Assembly (NCBI GenBank): GCA_012519645.1
Contig: JAAYPU010000206.1
Coordinates: forward strand, 1 to 5,964
Direction: 5' to 3'
DNA length: 5,964 nucleotides
Origin: Clostridiales bacterium
GTDB lineage: Bacteria > Bacillota > Clostridia > Peptostreptococcales > JAAYPU01
Part shown: in pieces, positions 1 through 4,769 of the stretch
How positions within the stretch are numbered: position 1 is the first letter of the stretch
How the letters are laid out: each line of letters begins with the position of its first letter
The notes under the pieces: generated by a model
What the model was told of the DNA's origin: nothing
The model's input: the letters and a program-made list of their open reading frames with translations, nothing else
Database searches by the model: none
Position numbers and translations under genes: made by a program

Positions 1-28
1 AACTAATAACTAAGAACTAAGAGTTAAG
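1..28 (+). repeat. Heptamer array AACTAAG, four copies
   Basis: The first 28 bases read as four consecutive 7-bp units: AACTAAT, AACTAAG, AACTAAG and AGTTAAG. The array runs straight into the terminator stem that follows. It may continue to the left of the window, so the copy number is a minimum. A related array lies in inverted orientation at 478-512, and a two-copy stub is at the end of gerAB. No function is known to me. Confidence 0.75.
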
Positions 29-67
29 GAGGATTTTGTGTTTTGCAAACACAAAATCTTCTTTTTT
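26..67 (+). terminator. Rho-independent terminator of an upstream gene
   Basis: Bases 32-43 (GATTTTGTGTTT) pair perfectly over 12 bp with 47-58 around a 3-nt TGC loop. The stem can be extended by mixed G-C, A-U and G-U pairs down to 26/64. It is followed by a T-rich tail, CTTCTTTTTT, at 58-67. A U-tract follows the stem only on the + strand, so it should stop transcripts entering from the left. The gene it serves is outside the window. The stem is AT-rich, so its strength comes from length rather than GC content. Confidence 0.75.
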
Positions 68-104
68 ATCTGAAAACAGCCAACTGCTGCTGCGCATCAT
101 TTTA

Positions 105-125
105 GGGGTTGGAGGTTAGAGGTTA
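105..125 (+). repeat. Heptamer array GAGGTTA, about three copies
   Basis: Three adjacent 7-bp units read GGGGTTG, GAGGTTA and GAGGTTA, and the next bases (GTG) begin a fourth that decays. The period equals that of the AACTAAG array but the unit sequence differs. Its function is unknown. Confidence 0.6.
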
Positions 126-134
126 GTGAAGGAA

Positions 135-159
135 GAAATTTTGCCTGAGGCATAATTTC
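135..159. other. Stem-loop with GCC-TGA-GGC apex
   Basis: GAAATTTTGCC (135-145) pairs with 149-159 around a TGA loop, giving 10 of 11 pairs with a single T-T mismatch. No T-tract follows on either strand, so it is not a standard terminator. It sits between the two central heptamer arrays, and its role is unknown. Confidence 0.5.
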
Positions 160-165
160 CACATC

Positions 166-186
166 AAATCATAAATCATAAATCAA
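166..186 (+). repeat. Heptamer array AAATCAT, nearly three copies
   Basis: Two perfect 7-bp units AAATCAT (166-172 and 173-179) are followed by AAATCAA (180-186). It lies immediately upstream of the 11-bp array. Such a short AT-rich repeat could have arisen by slippage. Confidence 0.6.
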
Positions 187-191
187 AATAA

Positions 192-246
192 CAATAGTTG
201 AGCGATAGTTAAACGATAGTTAAACGATAGTGAAACAATAGTTTAG
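192..246 (+). repeat. 11-bp tandem array, five copies
   Basis: Five contiguous units with no gaps read CAATAGTTGAG, CGATAGTTAAA, CGATAGTTAAA, CGATAGTGAAA and CAATAGTTTAG. The central two are identical and the outer ones diverge by one to four bases. An 11-bp period is close to one helical turn, so each copy presents the same face of the DNA, as expected for an array of protein-binding sites. It ends about 100 bp upstream of the candidate sigma-G promoter. No binding protein can be named. Confidence 0.8.
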
Positions 247-303
247 TGGATTATATATTAGCAATCTTAATTCGCATAAATATTAAATTACTCACACTTA
301 CAT

Positions 304-316
304 TGTGCGAAGCACA
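304..316. repeat. Mini-hairpin with GCGAAGC core
   Basis: TGTGC (304-308) pairs with GCACA (312-316) around a GAA loop, so the core GCGAAGC is on the + strand. The same core, on the opposite strand, makes the hairpin at the end of the cyclopropane synthase gene (5943-5957). GCGAAGC is known from biophysical work as an unusually stable DNA mini-hairpin. Its role here is unknown. Confidence 0.55.
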
Positions 317-347
317 TATTGACACTGCTCAGTAGGAGCATATTCGA

Positions 348-376
348 GAATAACTCTCCCATTTTTGAAAATACTA
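348..376 (+). promoter_or_regulatory. Candidate sigma-G (forespore) promoter for the ger operon
   Basis: A -35-like GAATA at 348-352 and a -10-like AATACTA at 370-376 are separated by 17 bp. The sigma-G consensus in Bacillus is roughly GHATR, a spacer of about 17-18 bp, then CATNHTA. The -35 box fits fully, and the -10 box fits except for the first C. Transcription would start near 383, about 150 nt upstream of gerAA. Germinant receptor operons are classically sigma-G dependent in the developing forespore, which supports the call. The match was made by eye in AT-rich DNA, so a chance hit remains possible. Confidence 0.5.
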
Positions 377-445
377 TTAAAAGCAATAAAAATTCTTTGG
401 CAGTGGGGAGATTAATTGAGATTTCTCAAAGTTTATTAATAATTA

Positions 446-480
446 AAGATACTTTTGCAGTGCTATGCAAAAGTTATCTT
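446..480. other. Long stem-loop in the gerAA leader
   Basis: AAGATACTTTTGCA (446-459) pairs with 466-480 over 14 bp with one bulged T (475) around a 6-nt loop (460-465). It lies inside the predicted 5' leader, about 40 nt before the gerAA ribosome binding site. No clean T-tract follows on the + strand. On the minus strand only a broken T-rich stretch follows, so I do not call it a terminator. It adjoins an inverted heptamer array in the same arrangement as the terminator at 26-67. Confidence 0.6.
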
Positions 481-512
481 AACTCTTATTTCTCAGTTTT
501 TAGTTCTAAGTT
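478..512 (-). repeat. Inverted heptamer array related to AACTAAG, five copies
   Basis: Read on the minus strand, 512 down to 478 splits into AACTTAG, AACTAAA, AACTGAG, AAATAAG and AGTTAAG. These are degenerate copies of the unit at 1-28, ending in the same AGTTAAG unit. The 11-mer TAAGAGTTAAG is identical in both (18-28 on +, 488-478 on -). As at 1-67, the array leads directly into a stem-loop. Confidence 0.6.
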
Positions 513-520
513 ATCTTTGC

Positions 521-525
521 GGAGG
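521..525 (+). promoter_or_regulatory. gerAA ribosome binding site
   Basis: GGAGG ends 8 nt before the ATG at 534. A second ATG at 530 is only 4 nt away and opens an out-of-frame peptide of 8 codons, so the site favours 534. A weak pairing of 511-518 with 522-529 could mask this site. Confidence 0.8.
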
Positions 526-533
526 ATAAATGT

Positions 534-2123
534 ATGGTTTTTTGGAAATTTTTTAATAAAACCGTAGACATTATAAGACCTAATAATGCCAGTAAAAATT
601 CCGATGTTTCAAAACCTACATATACAAGCGACAATATACATAAAAACATAAGCAAGATAAAAAAAGAAATGGGTGACAGCGATGATTTAGCTGTTAATGA
701 ATTTGAATCAAAAGAGATTGATTTCAAATATGCCATTGTTTACCTCAAGGGGTTAGTCAATGATAATACTTTAAACAATTTATCCATGCAGGTTATAAGT
801 TTATTTAATGGAGGGTATACGGATAAAAAAAGCTTTTTAGACACATTTGAAAGCTTGCTTTTTAATGGTAAGGATACCGCGGAAAGCAATAATTATGAAG
901 AGCTGTGTTTGTATCTTTTATCCGGATATACCGTAATATTGATAGATGGCCGCAAGAAATTTATTGCAATAAACACTTTTTACCCCCAAGGAAGAAGTGT
1001 GGGAGAACCTACTTCACAGACAATTATCAGAGGTCCTAAGGAAGCATTTACGGAGAAGATAGAGGATAATATCGCTCTTGTCAGGAAACGCGTGAAAAGC
1101 ACGCATGTAAGAGTTGAAAAATTAACCTTGGGATATATTTCAAGAACAAATGTATGCCTTATGTACATGGAAAATATTGCTAAAGAAGAAATTGTAGCGG
1201 AAATAAAAAACAGGCTGAATAAAATAAAAACCGATGGAGTATTAGAGGGTGGTGTTATTGAACAACTCATTAAAGATGATCCATATTCTCCATTCCCTAC
1301 AATTGCAAATTCAGAAAAACCCGATACGGTAGCAGCATCCGTTATGGAAGGGAAAGTTGCAATTTATATAGATGGAACTCCTTACATACTTCTTTTGCCT
1401 TGTTTGTTCTGGGAGAATTTTCAAGTCAGTGAAGATTATTATCATCATTTTATCGTTGCGTCATTTATTCGTTTAATACGATATATATCTTTTTTACTGG
1501 CACTTTTAGTTCCTTCATTATATATTGCCTTTACATCCTTCCATCAGGAGATGATACCGACGCCTTTGCTGATCAGCATTGCAGCGCAGCGAGAAGGACT
1601 TCCTTTTCCGGCTTTTCTGGAGGCACTTATAATGGAAATTACTTTTGAGATACTTCATGAAGCAGGAATACGTATGCCACGTGCTATTGGCTCGGCAATT
1701 TCCATAGTAGGCGCTTTGGTGTTAGGACAGGCTGCCGTAGAGGCGGGTATTATTTCTGCGGTTATGGTTATTATTGTTTCGCTTACTGCCATTGCAAATG
1801 TAACCATTGCTAATTATGAAATGGGTAATGCGGTGCGCGTTACACGCTTTGGATTTATGATTATGGCAGCTACCTTCGGGTTATATGGATTATTTATGGC
1901 CGGAATCGTATTGACCCTTCATTTATGCAAATTAAAATCTATAGGAGTTCCCTATTGGACCGGTGTAGCACCTAAAGTTAAGACCATGAATGATAAATTC
2001 ATACGTCCTCCTTCATGGAAAATGAAATATCGTCCTCCTTTCAGCAAAGAGTTAGAGATTCCTAAAATAGATATGGAACAGGCTTCAAAATCAGGAAATG
2101 AAAAAAAACAGGAATTAAGGTGA
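534..2123 (+). CDS. gerAA: Spore germination receptor A subunit (GerAA family)
   Basis: This is the A subunit of a nutrient germinant receptor in the spore inner membrane. Recent work on the Bacillus family supports A subunits as the oligomeric, nutrient-gated ion channel. The 529 residues show a soluble N-terminal region (about 60-300) with the family signature IRGPKEAFTE at 165-174. A membrane domain follows, with hydrophobic segments near 315-335, 386-404, 406-425 and 437-460. It includes the conserved block EAGIRMPRAIGSAISIVGA at 376-394, then GQAAVEAG. The C-terminal tail is hydrophilic. The protein is about 45 residues longer than B. subtilis GerAA (482), partly because of a polar, low-complexity N-terminus (about 10-60). 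ATG 534 is chosen for its GGAGG at 8 nt. The SpoVAF-type paralogue is unlikely because B and C subunit genes follow directly. The stop overlaps the next gene's Shine-Dalgarno sequence. The ligand cannot be predicted. Confidence 0.95.
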   Translation: MVFWKFFNKTVDIIRPNNASKNSDVSKPTYTSDNIHKNISKIKKEMGDSDDLAVNEFESKEIDFKYAIVYLKGLVNDNTLNNLSMQVISLFNGGYTDKKSFLDTFESLLFNGKDTAESNNYEELCLYLLSGYTVILIDGRKKFIAINTFYPQGRSVGEPTSQTIIRGPKEAFTEKIEDNIALVRKRVKSTHVRVEKLTLGYISRTNVCLMYMENIAKEEIVAEIKNRLNKIKTDGVLEGGVIEQLIKDDPYSPFPTIANSEKPDTVAASVMEGKVAIYIDGTPYILLLPCLFWENFQVSEDYYHHFIVASFIRLIRYISFLLALLVPSLYIAFTSFHQEMIPTPLLISIAAQREGLPFPAFLEALIMEITFEILHEAGIRMPRAIGSAISIVGALVLGQAAVEAGIISAVMVIIVSLTAIANVTIANYEMGNAVRVTRFGFMIMAATFGLYGLFMAGIVLTLHLCKLKSIGVPYWTGVAPKVKTMNDKFIRPPSWKMKYRPPFSKELEIPKIDMEQASKSGNEKKQELR

Positions 2124-2127
2124 TAAA

Positions 2128-3321
2128 GTGAGAAAAGCAAGGCTTATATTCATAGTAATAATATTTGTAAATTTTTCAATATCAGGCTGTTGGAGCAGTA
2201 AGGAAATTAATACCTTAGGAATTGTCACGGCAATAGGCGTAGATAAGTGCCCTGAAGGATATAAGGTGACAATACAGATATTAAATGCAAAGGCTGTCGC
2301 CTCTAAAGAACCAATTACGGAATCGCCTGTCATTGTCATTGAACAGGAAGGTGAAAGCATTTCTCAGGCCGTCCGCAGAATGACTAATTTGTCATCCAGA
2401 AAGGTGTACATGTCTCATATACGAACGATTGTAATAGGTGAGGATATTGCACGGGAGGGCATATCAGGTATACTCGATTATCTTATTCGTAATGAAGATC
2501 TCAGAACAGATTACTTTTTTGTTGAGGCAAAAGGAGATACGGCTCATAGAGTTTTAGATATCATAACGCCTTTGGAAACAATACCTGCCAATAAAATTAT
2601 TGATTCTTTAAAGGAGTCTAAGATATCTTGGGCTCCTACAAAAACTGTCAGGATAATAGAATTAATGAATGCTATTATCGCAGAAGGAAAGGAACCTGTA
2701 ATAACAGCGGTAGAAATAATCGGGAAAGAGTATGAGGCACATACGACCGATATTATGAAACAAATTCATCCCGAAGAACGTATAAAGCTGTCCGGGATGA
2801 GTGTATACAAACGAGATAAGCTTGTAGGTTATTTAGATGAGGATGAAAGTAAGGGCTATAACTACATTACCAATAATGTGACTCGCACTATCGGTCAATT
2901 GCAATTTGAAGATGGATATGTAGGTTTGGAAATAAATAAAGTAAGATCTAAGCAAAAAGCCTATCTGATAGATAATAAACCTGCAATAAAAACGATAATC
3001 GAATTAGAAGCAAATATTAATGTGGTAGAATGCAATATTGATGTTACAAAGGAAGAAAACATAAGGATGTTAGAAAAAAAAGCTGCGGAAAGAGGAAAGG
3101 AAATATGCATGAAAGCACTTAGAAAAGCACAGGAGGAATTGCAAAGCGATATTTTTGGCTTTGGAAATACCATACATAAGAGATATCCGAAAATATGGAA
3201 AGAAGTAAAGAATAATTGGGATAGCGAATTTACACGGCTGCCCGTTGATATACAGGTAAGTGTTGAGATTAAAGGCTTAGGCACTGCCTCGAAACCATTT
3301 TTCTTAAAGGAAGAGGAATAG
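2128..3321 (+). CDS. gerAC: Spore germination receptor C subunit, lipoprotein (GerAC family)
   Basis: This is the lipid-anchored C subunit of the germinant receptor, exposed on the outer face of the spore inner membrane. Its exact part in signalling is not settled in the family. The 397-residue product has a basic and hydrophobic signal peptide (1-20) and a lipobox ISGC, with Cys21 as the predicted diacylglyceryl-modified residue. The family hallmark follows, GCWSSKEINTLGIVTAIGVD at 20-39. Further family blocks are the region around RKVYMSHIRTIVIGE (91-105), KLSGMSVYKRDKLVGYLDED (220-239), and a C-terminal DIFGFGNTIHKRYPKIWK (341-358). The length is typical of the family. The start is GTG, 4 nt after the gerAA stop. 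TAAGGTG (2116-2122) overlaps that stop with 5-nt spacing, which implies translational coupling. All sections of the family appear intact, with no frameshift. Confidence 0.96.
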   Translation: MRKARLIFIVIIFVNFSISGCWSSKEINTLGIVTAIGVDKCPEGYKVTIQILNAKAVASKEPITESPVIVIEQEGESISQAVRRMTNLSSRKVYMSHIRTIVIGEDIAREGISGILDYLIRNEDLRTDYFFVEAKGDTAHRVLDIITPLETIPANKIIDSLKESKISWAPTKTVRIIELMNAIIAEGKEPVITAVEIIGKEYEAHTTDIMKQIHPEERIKLSGMSVYKRDKLVGYLDEDESKGYNYITNNVTRTIGQLQFEDGYVGLEINKVRSKQKAYLIDNKPAIKTIIELEANINVVECNIDVTKEENIRMLEKKAAERGKEICMKALRKAQEELQSDIFGFGNTIHKRYPKIWKEVKNNWDSEFTRLPVDIQVSVEIKGLGTASKPFFLKEEE

Positions 3322-3322
3322 C

Positions 3323-3562
3323 ATGGGCATTTTATCACTGATATTGGTATTTTTATTTGATATAACATTATGTTATTTCGAAGTACCTAAGATGTTAAAA
3401 AATAAAATGCATAGAGAATTATGGGTTTTTTTTGTAATTCTTTTTGCGGGAACGTTAAGTGCGGTATTAAGAGCTATTGACAGAAATCTTGTTCCGAACC
3501 CGACAGAATGGGTTATGTTTGTTTATGAGCCTATCGGTACTTTTTTTAAAGAGCTGTTTTGA
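3323..3562 (+). CDS. Small two-helix membrane protein, probable germinant receptor D subunit
   Basis: This 79-residue protein has two hydrophobic segments, about 2-19 and 33-50, joined by a short basic linker (KMLKNKMHRE, 23-32). The C-terminal tail is rich in aromatics and contains NPTEW (59-63) and FVYEP (66-70). I recognise no named domain. Small two-helix D subunits encoded in or near gerA-type operons modulate receptor function in Bacillus, and the size, topology and position here fit that class. It starts 1 nt after the gerAC stop, with AGAGG at 3312-3316 (6-nt spacing). Its own stop overlaps the gerAB ribosome binding site. This packing and the strong topology make it a real gene rather than a spurious frame. 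The D-subunit assignment is inferred from context, since sequence similarity could not be tested. Confidence 0.82.
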   Translation: MGILSLILVFLFDITLCYFEVPKMLKNKMHRELWVFFVILFAGTLSAVLRAIDRNLVPNPTEWVMFVYEPIGTFFKELF

Positions 3563-3572
3563 AGGTGTTTAT

Positions 3573-4676
3573 ATGGAAAAAATAAAAATTACCAATCACC
3601 AATTAGGTGCTTTGACGGCAATAGCTACTGCCGGCACCGGTATAATCATAATTTCCGGGAACATGGCAAAATTTGCAAAGCAGGATGCCTGGATTGCCGC
3701 CATTGCAGGAATATTACTCGGAGCTGCAGTAATTGCGGTACATATTTATTTGGGAAGCCTGCATCCCGATAAAACATATTTGGAAATATTTCGGTATGCT
3801 TTCGGTAAATGGATCGGAAATTTATTTATCCTTGCGTTTTTATTTCTTTGCTTTATAGCGGTAACGCATATTTCGCATTTTATGGCTGCTTTTATGGTAT
3901 TGCAGTACTTAGAGGAAACTCCCTATTATGCAATAGATTTATTAATTGTTATTGTGTATGTAATCGCACTGCAATATGGTATAGGAACTATTGTCCGTTC
4001 TTCTGAAAGCTTTGTTTATCTTATCTCTTTTTTATTTTTGTTATCAATGGGGCTTGTGTTTCCAAATATTAAAGTAGATAACCTTTTACCCGTATTGGAA
4101 GAGGGGATTAAACCGGTCATTGCTGCATCCTTATATTTAATATCCTATATAGCATTTCCTAATATCGTCATAGGGGCTTTATATCCAAATATGAAGCCAA
4201 TGAAGGGAGCGGGTAAGGCAATGCTGATAGGATATTTCGTAGGCAGCTTAAGTATATTTACAGTCGTTATTATGTCGATGCTTGTATTGGGAAGCTCTAT
4301 CGTTGGAAGGGTTCCGTTTCCTACATACCTTTTAGCAAAAGAAATTAATGTCGGAGAGGTTTTAACGAGATTGGAGGGAGTCGTTGCCGGAATATGGGCG
4401 ATCACACTTTTTTACAAGGCGCTATTGTATTTTTATAATCTTGTTATCGGAACATCAATACTTTTCGGTTTAAAGGAACCCAAGAAAATAGTTCTTCCCT
4501 ATGCATTATTAATACTGATTTTAATGAATATTGTGCTTCCGGATGCTTTTATTGAAGAAAAGTTTAATACCGTGGCATGGCCATATTTTATAGGCACATT
4601 TGGTGGTGTCATGCCAATCATTCTAATTATCATTACAAAAATAAAAAGATCAAAATCAACAAAAACTAATAACTAA
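3573..4676 (+). CDS. gerAB: Spore germination receptor B subunit (GerAB family, APC superfamily)
   Basis: This is the B subunit of the germinant receptor, an integral membrane protein of the amino acid/polyamine/organocation transporter fold. In B. subtilis GerA it binds the nutrient. The 367 residues match the usual family length of about 365. Roughly ten hydrophobic segments can be seen: near 11-30, 40-60, 82-108, 118-137, 144-162, 183-203, 217-240, 269-290, 305-322 and 336-355. Family-like stretches are DNLLPVLEEGIKPVIAAS (169-186) and RLEGVVAGIWAITLFYKALL (266-285). The frame is open upstream to 3477, but that part overlaps the D-subunit gene. ATG 3573 has AGGTG at 3563-3567 with 5-nt spacing and begins with the typical MEKIKITNHQ N-terminus. 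The extreme C-terminus (KTNN) is encoded by an AACTAAN heptamer pair. The substrate is unknown, though amino acids are most likely for this family. Confidence 0.95.
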   Translation: MEKIKITNHQLGALTAIATAGTGIIIISGNMAKFAKQDAWIAAIAGILLGAAVIAVHIYLGSLHPDKTYLEIFRYAFGKWIGNLFILAFLFLCFIAVTHISHFMAAFMVLQYLEETPYYAIDLLIVIVYVIALQYGIGTIVRSSESFVYLISFLFLLSMGLVFPNIKVDNLLPVLEEGIKPVIAASLYLISYIAFPNIVIGALYPNMKPMKGAGKAMLIGYFVGSLSIFTVVIMSMLVLGSSIVGRVPFPTYLLAKEINVGEVLTRLEGVVAGIWAITLFYKALLYFYNLVIGTSILFGLKEPKKIVLPYALLILILMNIVLPDAFIEEKFNTVAWPYFIGTFGGVMPIILIIITKIKRSKSTKTNN

Positions 4677-4677
4677 A
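4664..4677 (+). repeat. Two-copy AACTAAN heptamer at the gerAB stop
   Basis: AACTAAT and AACTAAA cover the last two gerAB codons and the stop. The first 13 bases are identical to window positions 1-13, so the repeat family of the upstream region also touches this gene end. The match is short and AT-rich, so chance is possible. Confidence 0.4.
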
Positions 4678-4706
4678 AGAGAAATAGAAAATTTTAATTA
4701 TGTTTT

Positions 4707-4735
4707 TTTTCAGATATTTGATTTAGTGATATAAT
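4707..4735 (+). promoter_or_regulatory. Extended -10 sigma-A promoter of the cyclopropane synthase gene
   Basis: A perfect TATAAT at 4730-4735 is preceded by TGA (4727-4729), giving the extended -10 form TGnTATAAT. Exactly 17 bp upstream, TTTTCA (4707-4712) matches 4 of 6 bases of TTGACA. Transcription should start near 4742, leaving a leader of about 28 nt. The TATAAT overlaps the ATG at 4734, which rules that ATG out as the start for this transcript. The match implies vegetative expression independent of the ger operon. Confidence 0.78.
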
Positions 4736-4754
4736 GGAATCAGTAAACATATGT

Positions 4755-4762
4755 AAAGGAGG
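4755..4762 (+). promoter_or_regulatory. Ribosome binding site that fixes a TTG start
   Basis: AAAGGAGG is a near-ideal Shine-Dalgarno sequence and ends 7 nt before TTG 4770. The upstream in-frame ATG at 4734 has no such site and lies within the promoter -10 box. Confidence 0.88.
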
Positions 4763-4769
4763 AACAATA

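Larger units (their letters stand above)
1..533. other. Repeat-rich noncoding region upstream of the ger operon
   Basis: I see no believable protein gene here on either strand. The few open frames lack a Shine-Dalgarno sequence or family resemblance, and one runs into gerAA in another frame. The region holds a terminator for a gene off the left edge, four short heptamer arrays, one 11-bp tandem array, several small perfect or near-perfect hairpins and a candidate sigma-G promoter. It is conspicuously AT-rich and low in complexity compared with the coding DNA to its right. Each element is listed separately. Confidence 0.8.

Noticed and set aside
38..73. Tiny GTG frame of 11 codons preceded by a perfect AAGGAGG (26-32)
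   Set aside because: It lies wholly within the terminator stem and tail, and its codons simply translate the hairpin. The Shine-Dalgarno-like bases are part of the repeat and stem.
166..246. CRISPR array or replication origin
   Set aside because: Units are 7 and 11 bp without spacers, so this is not CRISPR. There are no DnaA boxes or replication genes nearby to support an origin.
530..556. ATG at 530 opening an 8-codon peptide across the gerAA start
   Set aside because: It is only 4 nt from GGAGG, and the peptide is too short to interpret. ATG 534 has better spacing and opens the conserved gene.
319..567. 82-residue open frame on the + strand upstream of and overlapping gerAA
   Set aside because: It starts at a TTG with no Shine-Dalgarno sequence, spans hairpins and the heptamer array, overlaps the gerAA start in another frame, and resembles no family.
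980..1270. 96-residue minus-strand open frame opposite gerAA
   Set aside because: It is an antisense shadow of the GerAA soluble domain. Its hydrophobicity comes from complementing a polar sequence.
2961..3368. 135-residue minus-strand open frame opposite gerAC
   Set aside because: It is the antisense shadow of a well-conserved coding region, with no ribosome binding site or family resemblance.
3477..3572. Upstream extension of gerAB to the TTG-type start at 3477
   Set aside because: It would overlap the D-subunit gene by more than 80 bases, lacks a Shine-Dalgarno sequence and adds residues not typical of GerAB. ATG 3573 is well supported.
3809..4006. 65-residue + strand open frame inside gerAB
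   Set aside because: It is an out-of-frame overlap within a conserved transmembrane coding region and has no independent signals.
4690..4710. Possible terminator after gerAB (AAAATTTT followed by a T-run)
   Set aside because: No stem with G-C pairs precedes the T-run, and the only pairing is short A-T. Not enough to call.
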